Part shown: positions 10,191-17,195 of the stretch, piece by piece
Numbering within the stretch: the first letter of the stretch is position 1
Layout of the letters: each line of letters begins with the position of its first letter
Origin: a virus
Strand: one strand, 5' to 3'
Virus record (IMG/VR): IMGVR_UViG_3300025425_000078
Coordinates: 1 to 34,347 of that record
DNA length: 34,347 nucleotides
Program-made: the position numbers and the translations under genes
The notes under the pieces: model-generated
Databases searched by the model: none
Seen by the model: the letters and a program-made list of their open reading frames with translations, nothing else
What the model was told of the DNA's origin: nothing

Positions 10191-11141
10191 TTAAGCTGTT
10201 TTGATTGAAACACAACTTTCAGGTCTCAAAATGTTACTTCCGACTGCCATTCTAGCTGTAATCAATGAACCAATTCTTCTAGGGTCAAATGATGTTTCAA
10301 CAATCAAATCTTTTAATTTGACAGTACCAATAGCTGACTTGTGAAATAATATAGCAACGTGATTACTTGCATCTACGTTGTATGTATTATTAGCACCAGT
10401 TACAGCAGATGAATTATCAGCAAACGCACTAACACAAGTGTTAGATTTGATTACTGGTACTCCACCAATAGATACAACAGTTCCTTTTCCAAAATCACCA
10501 TTAAGTGAAGAAAAGTCTCTGTTAAGTAACTTGTCATTGTTTGCTAACTGATAATAAATATCAGGTGAAACAACACAGTATCTATCTGAGTTTGGTACAT
10601 CTTTTTCGTCTAGCTTTTGAATACCTTCAAAGATAGAAGCGATTAAAGATGTTGCATTAGTGTCAGCATCTGCGTCAGTTATTTCATGACCACCATTACC
10701 ACCTGTAATAGTTGCTGATGCTTGTGAACCAAGAACTGCTAATTGGACTAAGTTTTTATCAATAGTCTTAGCTAGGGCTTGACCCATTTCTTTTGCAAAA
10801 ATCTGACGAATATCAAAATGATTTTTTAATTCATCAATTTCTGCCACAAAAGAAGAAGCTAAAAGCATGTCATCAACATTGATGATTTTTTCGTTTTGCT
10901 TTATTGCATCTCCTAGTATTTCAGCTCCCACTGCGTGGTAACCTGCTGTAGTCGTTCCTGTTACTGGAAACGAACTTGACTTTCCGTTATTTATAGTTCT
11001 GACATGTGTCATACCTAGCATCAAATTTTCTCTTTGAAAGCTAGATAGAACTTCGGCAGAATATAATTTTAAGAAAAGGTCGTTGTAGCCAGTTCCAGTT
11101 GCATTAACTAGACCCAGTCTACTTGGTGTTGCGTTAGACAT
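10191..11141 (-). CDS. Major capsid protein, T7 gp10-like
   Basis: A 316-aa protein (T7 gp10A is 345 aa). The pattern 'LFLKLYSAEVLSSFQRENLM', then 'SSSFPVTGTTTAGYH', then 'DRYCVVSPDIYYQLAN' is typical of HK97-fold capsid proteins of T7-like and marine podoviruses. It builds the icosahedral shell. The ATG is preceded by AAGGAGA at about 6 nt, one of the best ribosome sites in the window. It follows a hairpin at 11246-11270 and a 104-bp leader, and hairpins on both sides suggest a discrete, stable capsid mRNA. No gp10B-type frameshift extension was recognised. Confidence 0.95.
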   Translation of the reverse strand: MSNATPSRLGLVNATGTGYNDLFLKLYSAEVLSSFQRENLMLGMTHVRTINNGKSSSFPVTGTTTAGYHAVGAEILGDAIKQNEKIINVDDMLLASSFVAEIDELKNHFDIRQIFAKEMGQALAKTIDKNLVQLAVLGSQASATITGGNGGHEITDADADTNATSLIASIFEGIQKLDEKDVPNSDRYCVVSPDIYYQLANNDKLLNRDFSSLNGDFGKGTVVSIGGVPVIKSNTCVSAFADNSSAVTGANNTYNVDASNHVAILFHKSAIGTVKLKDLIVETSFDPRRIGSLITARMAVGSNILRPESCVSIKTA

Positions 11142-11245
11142 AATTGTCTCCTTTTACGTTATTGTTTATATTTAGTTTAACCTTATCTACTTTTCAATTT
11201 AGAGAGTTATCTGACGTATCAGGCAATCATCTGAATTTTAATAAG

Positions 11246-11270
11246 TCACCTCTCTTACAAGAGATGGTGA
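11246..11270 (-). promoter_or_regulatory. Hairpin at head of capsid leader (processing site or terminator)
   Basis: On the minus strand TCACC-AT-CTCT / TGTA loop / AGAG-A-GGTGA forms a 5+4 bp stem with a small asymmetric bulge. It begins at the base after the stop codon of the preceding 55-codon ORF and ends 104 nt before the capsid ATG. No U-tract follows. By analogy with T7, where RNase III sites precede late genes, it may be a processing signal that gives capsid its own 5' end. The role is inferred only from position and structure. No SP6-like phage promoter was found in this leader. Confidence 0.4.
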
Positions 11271-11438
11271 TTATTTCTTTGCTTGTTTTCCTTTGTTCAC
11301 ACCTTGTTTAATAATGTAATTCTGAGTGCCATTAGCACCAGTATTTACTTCTTTTTTTAATTCTTTAAATAAAGCCATTTCTCTTATTTTTTTAAAATTC
11401 TTTTTTAAATAGCTTTCTATTACTTTGTTATCTCTCAT
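11271..11438 (-). CDS. Small basic protein of 55 aa, unknown
   Basis: A 55-aa, Lys-rich ORF (starts MRDNKVIESYLKKNFKK, ends KQGVNKGKQAKK) directly upstream of the capsid leader. Its ATG overlaps the stop of the preceding micro-ORF as TAATG, the same junction used along this whole gene string, which supports real translation by coupling. The central segment 'NTGANGTQNYIIKQGVNKG' looks like an ordered loop. I do not recognise the family. A basic protein between scaffold and capsid could bind DNA or act in assembly, but that is a guess. Confidence 0.55.
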   Translation of the reverse strand: MRDNKVIESYLKKNFKKIREMALFKELKKEVNTGANGTQNYIIKQGVNKGKQAKK

Positions 11439-11545
11439 TATTTTCTATAACCTATACCTGTTTTTCTATTAGCCCATAACTTCTTCCATGACCAAATACT
11501 AAGTTTGCTAGAATAATGATTTATAAATAATAAAATATTTTTCAC
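11438..11545 (-). CDS. Micro-ORF of 35 aa, unknown, GTG start
   Basis: A 35-aa ORF starting with GTG that overlaps the upstream stop as TAGTG and whose own stop overlaps the next start as TAATG. The product begins KNILLFINHYSSKLSIWSW and ends in a basic tail NRKTGIGYRK. It has a short hydrophobic N-terminus and several Trp. The precise coupling on both sides is the main support. It could be a membrane-associated peptide or a spacer that only keeps ribosomes moving. Confidence 0.4.
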   Translation of the reverse strand: MKNILLFINHYSSKLSIWSWKKLWANRKTGIGYRK

Positions 11546-11667
11546 TACTTCCCTTGTCTGTTATATTTTTTATAAATTCTTTTCTCATCTTTGTTTAAAT
11601 TTTTCTTATGTCTACCAACTTTACGTCTAGATTTTTTCTCATAGTTATTACCTGTCGGTTTAGCCAC
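11545..11667 (-). CDS. Small basic protein of 40 aa, unknown, GTG start
   Basis: A 40-aa protein with a GTG start overlapping the upstream stop as TAGTG. It is strongly basic, with the run RRKVGRHKKNLNKDEKR and the ending YKKYNRQGK. Short proteins of this composition occur near the capsid genes of marine T7-like phages, to my recollection. Stop and next start overlap as TAGTG. It is probably a nucleic-acid-binding or structural peptide; function unknown. Confidence 0.55.
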   Translation of the reverse strand: MAKPTGNNYEKKSRRKVGRHKKNLNKDEKRIYKKYNRQGK

Positions 11668-11945
11668 TATCTTTTCTTTCTTATTATTCTTAATCCACCT
11701 TTTTTATTAAAAGTTAGTTTTCCTTCTTTATCTTTTTTTAGTTCCATAGGTATAATGTCAAGGTCAGACAATTTAAGTTTGTAATTATTTCTTTTTAAAT
11801 CTCTTGCTCTATCAAATTGTGAAAAGTCTTTATATTTTTTATCTGTTCCCTTAATTTCTCTTATTTCTCTCGCCAATAATTGTAGTTCGGTAGTTGACAT
11901 ATCTTTTAATAATTTTGATTTTCTTTTAATCTTAATTTCTGACAT
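11667..11945 (-). CDS. Hypothetical basic protein, 92 aa
   Basis: A 92-aa, Lys/Arg/Leu-rich protein: 'KRKSKLLKDMSTTELQLLAR' leads into a charged middle and a C-terminal 'LTFNKKGGLRIIRKKR'. The start overlaps the stop of the holin-like gene as TAATG. The helix around 'STTELQLLAREIREI' could be a small HTH or coiled segment, but no known domain is recognised. It belongs to the coupled string between scaffold and capsid. Confidence 0.65.
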   Translation of the reverse strand: MSEIKIKRKSKLLKDMSTTELQLLAREIREIKGTDKKYKDFSQFDRARDLKRNNYKLKLSDLDIIPMELKKDKEGKLTFNKKGGLRIIRKKR

Positions 11946-12310
11946 TATTTTTTTCCTGTTAATTTATTAGTTAAATTTATTCCAAAACTTCCTGAAATTA
12001 TTGCAAGAACTGAGTACCAGAAAAGAGGGTCTGCATTTTTTAAAATTTCCCAACCTCTTTCCATATAATCCTGAGTAAAGGGTAAAAAATGTGCAACTAA
12101 GATTAAGCCAAATATTAAAGTTAAATATTCATCTTTCCATGAATTATTACTTGCATTTACTTGTGCAATATTTACATCTTTTAATGCTTCAATTTCTCTG
12201 ACTTTAATTATTTTATCTATTTCTATGCTATGTTGAATACCACCAATAACTTTCTGTCCAATCATTCTAGTTAATGGATTTTTTAAAATAGGTAATATAA
12301 AATTAAGCAT
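11945..12310 (-). CDS. Putative holin or small membrane protein, 121 aa
   Basis: A 121-aa protein with an amphipathic N-terminus and two clear membrane segments: about residues 62-80 (YLTLIFGLILVAHFLPF) and 98-114 (WYSVLAIISGSFGINL). The 'NNSWKDEYLTLIFGLILVAH' pattern resembles the three-TM holin family of gene-transfer agents and podoviruses, where a Trp and acidic residue precede the first helix. A holin would permeabilise the inner membrane so the amidase (20814-21314) reaches the wall. Its place between scaffold and capsid differs from T7, whose holin lies before the terminase genes. The start overlaps the HNH gene by 8 bp. It could alternatively be an assembly-associated membrane protein. 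Confidence 0.55.
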   Translation of the reverse strand: MLNFILPILKNPLTRMIGQKVIGGIQHSIEIDKIIKVREIEALKDVNIAQVNASNNSWKDEYLTLIFGLILVAHFLPFTQDYMERGWEILKNADPLFWYSVLAIISGSFGINLTNKLTGKK

Positions 12311-12518
12311 TTCTTGACCTATTATATTTTATAGAAGTTATAGCTAAATTACTCGGAGAATTATTTTTAGGGTTACCATCTTTATGATGTACGTCTTTAC
12401 CTTTGATACCAACTCTCTTACTCAACATTCTTCTAGCAAGATTTCTACCTGCTCTGTTCTTCTTTTGTTTTTCAGAAGAATGATAATTGTCATACTCTTT
12501 TCTATAATCTCTAGACAT
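12303..12518 (-). CDS. Small HNH-type nuclease-like protein, 71 aa
   Basis: A 71-aa basic protein containing 'DVHHKDGNPKNNSPSNLAI', which matches the core of HNH/homing-endonuclease domains (HH pair, then Asn, then 'N..NL'). No Cys zinc pairs are present. HNH proteins near phage packaging genes often help the terminase nick DNA, but here the gene is among capsid-assembly genes, so a mobile or moonlighting origin is possible. Its ATG overlaps the scaffold stop as TAATG. The motif is clear; the activity is untested. Confidence 0.72.
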   Translation of the reverse strand: MSRDYRKEYDNYHSSEKQKKNRAGRNLARRMLSKRVGIKGKDVHHKDGNPKNNSPSNLAITSIKYNRSRNA

Positions 12519-13354
12519 TAAAATACTGAACTGTTCCCTAATTTTCTTTCTACATTTTTTCTATACACATGGTCTTTCTCATATCTAGGGTCATTTATTG
12601 CGTCAGTAACTTGTGATACTGATGTAAATTGGTCGGTAGATATATTATTAACATTACCTTCAACAAACTTTTGTTGAGATGGAGATGTAACACCTGCTTT
12701 AGCCATAAGACCTTGAACTGCCATTTTTATTTGTTCTGTAGTTCCAGTATCAGCTAAATCATTAAAAGCATTTTGTTCTGCTTCAGATAAATTAGTTTCT
12801 GCCCATGAAATAAGTTCGTTGTATTCTTCTTTACCCCCAACAACTGAATGTATGTTAGCAGTCTGTGTATCAGCTATAGCTTTTTGTCCTGCAATATAGC
12901 CATCAACAAGTTCTTTTGATAACCCTTGTTTAGCTAATTCACCATAACTAGCTTCACCAAGTTCACCCTTCTCTGAATATTCTTCTGTAAATTTTTCTAA
13001 AGAAGTTACTTGTGGTGTTATTTCATTCTCAACAGTTTTCCCGTCATCTTTTGGAATAGTTAAACCATTAGCTTCTTTTTTAAGTGGTTCTGATTTTTGA
13101 CTAGAGAATTGTTTTTCTAGTTCAGAGTATGCTTTAGATAAATCTTCAGCACTTTTAAATTTTTCTGGTAACCATTCAGGTCTTTGATTTTCAATAGTTT
13201 CAGTTTCAGTGTTTGGTTCACTAACAATTATTTTTGTACCATCTTCACTTTCCAAATTATCAATATCAATACCTTGTTCTTTTAAATCTTTAATTTGGTC
13301 TTCTATTGATTTCTCTGCTACAGCAGAATTGATTTCTACTTTTTCCGTTGACAT
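12518..13354 (-). CDS. Capsid assembly scaffolding protein, T7 gp9-like
   Basis: A 278-aa, very acidic, Gln/Glu/Ser-rich protein between portal and capsid, the gp9 position (T7 gp9 307 aa). The C-terminal part 'TDQFTSVSQVTDAINDPRY' followed by 'VYRKNVERKLGNSSVF' fits the basic capsid-binding tail of podoviral scaffolds. It directs shell assembly and leaves the procapsid before DNA packaging. The start lies 9 bp after the portal stop. Confidence 0.88.
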   Translation of the reverse strand: MSTEKVEINSAVAEKSIEDQIKDLKEQGIDIDNLESEDGTKIIVSEPNTETETIENQRPEWLPEKFKSAEDLSKAYSELEKQFSSQKSEPLKKEANGLTIPKDDGKTVENEITPQVTSLEKFTEEYSEKGELGEASYGELAKQGLSKELVDGYIAGQKAIADTQTANIHSVVGGKEEYNELISWAETNLSEAEQNAFNDLADTGTTEQIKMAVQGLMAKAGVTSPSQQKFVEGNVNNISTDQFTSVSQVTDAINDPRYEKDHVYRKNVERKLGNSSVF

Positions 13355-13363
13355 ATATTATTC

Positions 13364-14971
13364 CTATTGGTTAAGGACAAGTTCATCACCTTCAACATTT
13401 GCAGTGCCACCAGAGTTAGCGAATTGTTTTCCCATCTCTATTGCTACTCTAGGGTCAGTTGCAGTATTCTGCATCTGCTGTGCCATCTGTTGTTGTTGTG
13501 CTTGTTGCTCGTCTTGTTGTAGTTGTTCACTTGATTTAATTAATCCTGTAGTGTCAATCTGATTTGCTATTGCAAATTTCTTGATTGCATTATCAAGGTT
13601 AATATATTTAGCAAGAACGTCTGCACCTAGTGTGTTTGCTAAATCTGAGATAAACTGAAGTAATTTCAATCTATCTGATTGTCTACCTAATGCTTCCATA
13701 CCAACAATAATTTTAACTTTAACTATGTCTTTTGGTAAGTCAGGTAGTAATCCTTTTTGTCTTAACATTGCTAACTTTGTATTAATATAAGGTAGCTGAA
13801 ACTCTGTTGTTAATATTCCATAAACTCCACCTAATGCTTCTTGAAGTTCATTCGCAATTAACTGTACTTCTGTAGCAGTAACTCTTTCTGCTTGTCTTTG
13901 TACTGACGCATTAAGAAGGAAAGCAAAATTAAGTCTTTGTTCAACTCTCTGCATTGTTTCCATTGCTACTCTAAAGTCTGCAAATTTATTAGCTTGTAAT
14001 ACAGAAACATCTCCTGCTGAACCTTCAATGATTGCACCATTTGGTGCTTTAGCAATAGCTGATGCTCTAGTTGTTCCGTTAGGAGCAACCATAAATAACA
14101 TTTTAGCTGATGCTGATGAACCTTCTAGAATTGCTCTAGTTAATCCTTCTAAAGATTTTAAATCACCGAGAAAACTTTCAACATGTCCCCTTCCGTAATT
14201 CATGCCATCAACTCTATTAAATCTTAAAGCTATAAATGGTAGATTATCTGCGTTGTAATTCTTTTCATAAAGTATATGTCCTTTAACTTCTTGATGAACA
14301 ATATATTTCTTACCTTCTTTTCTAACGCAGGTAAATAAATCCAAAGTTCTATCTTGTTGTGTGTCTCCTTCTTTACCTAATGCTTGTATTATTTTAACTG
14401 GTAAAGTATCTGGTACTACACTTTCTTTAATAATAATTTTTAAAACATGACCCTGTGGGTCTCTTTTAACTACATAGTTTTCTAATCTATAAGTTCTTAA
14501 ACCTGTATCTGTTAAATGTAATAAGCAATTTCCTGAAACAATTAAATGTTTAAGTGCTTCATATACAGCAACTCTATCGTTCTGTACTTCAATATTATCC
14601 ATAACTGATTTCTCAATTTTGGCTAATCCTTCTTCAATAATTTTCTTTTGTTGAGGGTCACCTTCAATAGATTTGTAGACTAATTCATCTACATCAATTC
14701 TAAAGAATGGTGCTTGTGGTGGGAATAAAGCTAACATCAGTTTTGATGCTAAATTCATAACACCTCTACTTCCTACGGATTGGTAAGGTGTACTATATTC
14801 AGTGTTTCCAGTATTTCCTTTTGGTGGATATAAATGGGGAATAGTTAATTCAGCACTTTCTCTTGCTCTTTCTAAATATGTTTCTCTTTCAATCTCTAGC
14901 TTTTGGTACTGACCTTCAACTGAGTTTTCTTTATAGCTGTTAGTATTTTCGCTTAGTGAGTATCTTTCCAT
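13364..14971 (-). CDS. Portal (head-tail connector) protein, T7 gp8-like
   Basis: A 535-aa protein, nearly identical in length to T7 gp8 (536 aa). Recognisable family segments include 'RESAELTIPHLYPP', 'GVMNLASKLMLALFPPQAPF', 'GMNYGRGHVESFLGDLKSLE' and 'ERVTATEVQLIANELQEALG'. It forms the dodecameric portal through which DNA is packaged and ejected. The C-terminus is Gln-rich (QQDEQQAQQQQMAQQM), a low-complexity tail common in marine portals. The stop of the upstream small gene abuts the start. Confidence 0.96.
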   Translation of the reverse strand: MERYSLSENTNSYKENSVEGQYQKLEIERETYLERARESAELTIPHLYPPKGNTGNTEYSTPYQSVGSRGVMNLASKLMLALFPPQAPFFRIDVDELVYKSIEGDPQQKKIIEEGLAKIEKSVMDNIEVQNDRVAVYEALKHLIVSGNCLLHLTDTGLRTYRLENYVVKRDPQGHVLKIIIKESVVPDTLPVKIIQALGKEGDTQQDRTLDLFTCVRKEGKKYIVHQEVKGHILYEKNYNADNLPFIALRFNRVDGMNYGRGHVESFLGDLKSLEGLTRAILEGSSASAKMLFMVAPNGTTRASAIAKAPNGAIIEGSAGDVSVLQANKFADFRVAMETMQRVEQRLNFAFLLNASVQRQAERVTATEVQLIANELQEALGGVYGILTTEFQLPYINTKLAMLRQKGLLPDLPKDIVKVKIIVGMEALGRQSDRLKLLQFISDLANTLGADVLAKYINLDNAIKKFAIANQIDTTGLIKSSEQLQQDEQQAQQQQMAQQMQNTATDPRVAIEMGKQFANSGGTANVEGDELVLNQ

Positions 14972-15198
14972 TAACTAGTAGGGAAATTTAGACCACTACC
15001 ACCAGATAAAGGTATTCTTAATGAACCCCTTCCTACTCTTTTTCTGCTGTAGTTTGATGCAACTGTAGTATCTCTTGACGCATCTGTACTTGCTTCAGTT
15101 GGTGCTTTTTGCTTTGTAGTAGCATTAGACACTGAAGGTGTAGCAGGTGGTAAGACCACAGGAGCAGGTGGTGGACTAGGTGCTTTTGGCATACACAT
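14971..15198 (-). CDS. T7 gp7.3-like small tail/virion protein
   Basis: A 75-aa protein: a Pro/Ala-rich N-terminus (PKAPSPPPAPVVLPPAT), a Thr/Ser-rich disordered middle, and a C-terminal 'SRKRVGRGSLRIPLSGGSGL'. This ending resembles the Arg-Gly...Ser-Leu...Gly-Gly-Gly tail of T7 gp7.3, a small virion protein needed for tail assembly, and the gene sits just before the portal as 7.3 does. GAGGAG lies about 8 nt before the ATG. Homology is suggested by layout and the C-terminal motif only. Confidence 0.6.
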   Translation of the reverse strand: MCMPKAPSPPPAPVVLPPATPSVSNATTKQKAPTEASTDASRDTTVASNYSRKRVGRGSLRIPLSGGSGLNFPTS

Positions 15199-15200
15199 AA

Positions 15201-15371
15201 TTAACTCTCCTCTTGAACTTGTTTTTCTTTGATTAAATGATTGACGACACTTCTCTGTCCTGCCTTAAACATGATTTGTTTCTCTGTCTCATCTACGTTT
15301 GGACACTTATCAGGGAATAGTTCGTCTAAGTATTCAATGATGTCGTTACTGATTATTGGTTTTTTTATCAT
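15201..15371 (-). CDS. Conserved small phage protein, 56 aa
   Basis: A 56-aa ORF filling the apparent gap between two longer genes. The ATG at 15371 has AGGAG about 7 nt upstream and overlaps the preceding gene by 26 bp; its TAA lies 2 bp before the next start. The product contains 'IIEYLDELFPDKCPNVDE' and 'QIMFKAGQRSVVNHL', a pattern I associate with a conserved small protein upstream of the portal gene in marine T7-like phages. It is acidic and helical with one Cys. The function is unknown, but the coding reality is well supported by start, stop and codon use. Confidence 0.8.
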   Translation of the reverse strand: MIKKPIISNDIIEYLDELFPDKCPNVDETEKQIMFKAGQRSVVNHLIKEKQVQEES

Positions 15372-15690
15372 TAGATACTCCTAAAGTGTCACCTAATTCA
15401 TGTCTCTTGCTTGTTATCTCTCCTGCTATGGCAGAATAACCAGTCATATCAACAAAATCATCAATATTGAATGTACCCCCCTGACTTCTAGCAATCTTTA
15501 GTAAGACCATTAGAGTTGCCACATCTTCAGGTAAAATGATAATGCCTAACTTAGTTTTGTTTTGTAAATAACTACTCCATAGTCTAGCTATGTTCTCGTG
15601 ATTACTTACACTATCTCCATTTTGTTTATCTCTATCTGAACTAACTAGCTTTTTTACTTTGTCCATTATCTCTGTACTTAGCATATTCAT
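15346..15690 (-). CDS. DUF6378-like phage protein
   Basis: A 114-aa protein with the pattern 'NIARLWSSYLQNK', then 'PEDVATLMVLLKIARSQGG', then 'DDFVDMTGYSAIAGEI'. I associate this with the DUF6378 family of phage proteins, which has no settled function. The first ATG (15690) overlaps the exonuclease C-terminus by 50 bp. A second ATG at 15684 has a better-spaced GGAG and may be the true start. The C-terminal tail (DKKTNNQ) overlaps the next small gene. Confidence 0.7.
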   Translation of the reverse strand: MNMLSTEIMDKVKKLVSSDRDKQNGDSVSNHENIARLWSSYLQNKTKLGIIILPEDVATLMVLLKIARSQGGTFNIDDFVDMTGYSAIAGEITSKRHELGDTLGVSNDKKTNNQ

Positions 15691-16531
15691 AACTCCATAA
15701 TTTAGGTTTATTTGTTTTTAAATTGTATTCACCATTTCTTAGTATTCTTGCAAGTCTGCTTTGGTGGTAAGCATCATCAACTGTATATTTATTACGTTGA
15801 TATTCTTCAATTACAGTTTTCCAGTTCTCATCTATAGTTTTCTTAGTATCTAGTAGTCTACTGGCTTTAACATACCCAACACCAACACAACCTTTATAGC
15901 CGTCAGTTTGGTCTCCTGTTAAAACTTGTGTACAAAAATTATAATCTGCTAATTGTTCATCAACTTTTTCAATTTGATTATCAATCATAGAACAATGAAA
16001 GGCAGGTATCGTTCTCATATCTTTATCGCCAGATATAATTATTGCTTTATTTTTGTATTCACCTGTAGCTAATATTCCTATTGTATCATCAGCTTCTAGA
16101 TTTTTATAAACTTCACTTCTATAAGTTTTAGTAACCCATTCTCTTAATGCTTTATAACAAACAGGTTTCCTAATTTTCTTTCTATTAGATTTATAATCAC
16201 TATCTAGTAATTTTCTGAAGTTAATACTATCACTCCATACATTTATATATGAACCAGAATTTGTTAGTTTCATGTAGAAATCTAAGGCTTGTGCATATAA
16301 TTGTTTAGCTATTCCAAAGTCACAGTGTAGTGTCCATTGGTCATTTCCCCAGTCAATAGGTTCTTCTAATTTAGAAGTAATCTTGTAGGCTAGTAAGTCA
16401 GCATCAACTAACATAGTTGTTTGTGTATCATCAAGGAAAGTATGTATTGTATGTTCTTTCTTTTTTTCTTGGTGTCTTCTAGCTTTATTTGAACTGTGTA
16501 ATTCAAAGTGTGCATTTGTCAACTCCGTCAT
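15641..16531 (-). CDS. 5'-3' exonuclease, T7 gp6-like
   Basis: A 296-aa FEN-type nuclease (T7 gp6 is 300 aa). Metal-binding acidic residues are visible in order: D43 and D45 in MLVDADLLAYK, E146/D148/D149 in LEADDTIG, D169/D171 in SGDKDM, and D207/D210 in TGDQTDGYKGCVGVG. It removes RNA primers and degrades host DNA to supply nucleotides, and helps form recombination ends for concatemers. About 35 N-terminal residues before the first motif are basic and variable. It overlaps the upstream ORF by 4 bp (ATGA). The call is firm. Confidence 0.95.
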   Translation of the reverse strand: MTELTNAHFELHSSNKARRHQEKKKEHTIHTFLDDTQTTMLVDADLLAYKITSKLEEPIDWGNDQWTLHCDFGIAKQLYAQALDFYMKLTNSGSYINVWSDSINFRKLLDSDYKSNRKKIRKPVCYKALREWVTKTYRSEVYKNLEADDTIGILATGEYKNKAIIISGDKDMRTIPAFHCSMIDNQIEKVDEQLADYNFCTQVLTGDQTDGYKGCVGVGYVKASRLLDTKKTIDENWKTVIEEYQRNKYTVDDAYHQSRLARILRNGEYNLKTNKPKLWSYEYAKYRDNGQSKKAS

Positions 16532-16833
16532 AATTTAATCTCCTTTAGTTTTAGTATGTTTGATTTTGGTATTACTGTTGAGTTACCACCCTCATGGATT
16601 GTGCCATCATCATTGAAATTAATGTCGCCAATGAAAACGTAAGTGTTTTTGTTTGATGATAACAACCAACCCATTGTTATGCACACTGCTGTCTTAGATT
16701 TTTTAAGTTGAGAAATTTGAGACCATTGACTGTCTGAAACTATGTCTGACCACCAACACATATAAAATTTATATGGAAAATCGTATTCATCAATCTCTGG
16801 TAATTTAAGTTTATTTTTTAATAAATTTTTCAT
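16528..16833 (-). CDS. Conserved hypothetical phage protein, 101 aa
   Basis: A 101-aa protein in the replication block with 'FYMCWWSDIVSDSQWSQI', 'KTAVCITMGWLLSSNKNTYVF' and 'DGTIHEGGNSTVIPKSNI'. Proteins with this Trp-rich layout are recurrent in phage replication clusters, but I know no function. I chose the ATG at 16833, which lies 2 bp after the upstream stop; a GTG at 16863 in frame would add ten residues overlapping the previous gene. It is a soluble beta-rich protein without a catalytic motif that I can identify. Confidence 0.72.
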   Translation of the reverse strand: MKNLLKNKLKLPEIDEYDFPYKFYMCWWSDIVSDSQWSQISQLKKSKTAVCITMGWLLSSNKNTYVFIGDINFNDDGTIHEGGNSTVIPKSNILKLKEIKL

Positions 16834-16835
16834 AG

Positions 16836-17195
16836 TTATAATTGTAAGTTGAGTAGTTCGCACTTAGGAATGATGTGACCTTTAGAAGTCCAACTGTCTC
16901 CACCTGCTTTGATGGGAAATTTCTTCATTAGTTTTTTGAGTATTCTGGTAGGTATTAAAATCCAGATGTCTTTTTTTCTACCTTCAACAACAAGGCATAT
17001 TGCATAGTAGTGTGATGTAGTAACCATTATACCTGATGGCTTTCCTCTACTCTCAATCTCTAAGAATATATTACCTGTACGTGCTGTTAGTCTATCTGCC
17101 TTACATTCAATCTGACCTTCTATGGCAACTTGAAGTTCGTTCTCTTTACTCTGACCAAACTTTAGGTCAAGGTCAAAACGATTAGTGTGTTTCAC
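16836..17195 (-). CDS. Putative PD-(D/E)XK-like nuclease, 119 aa
   Basis: A 119-aa protein just after DNA polymerase. The pattern 'GQIECKADRLTARTGNIFLE', then IESRGKPSGIMVTTSHYYAI resembles small phage nucleases of the PD-(D/E)XK type, where D and E/Q residues follow a beta strand and the 'SRGKPSGI.TT' segment recurs. Possible metal ligands are E29, D33 and E46. It may resolve branched DNA beside endonuclease I. The start is a GTG overlapping the polymerase stop by 14 bp, with GGAAG upstream. The family resemblance is moderate and the activity is inference. Confidence 0.5.
   Translation of the reverse strand: MKHTNRFDLDLKFGQSKENELQVAIEGQIECKADRLTARTGNIFLEIESRGKPSGIMVTTSHYYAICLVVEGRKKDIWILIPTRILKKLMKKFPIKAGGDSWTSKGHIIPKCELLNLQL

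Noticed and set aside
13209-13562. Plus-strand 117-aa ORF with Cys/Ser runs.
   Set aside because: The Cys runs are the antisense of Gln codons in the portal tail; shadow of portal and scaffold genes.
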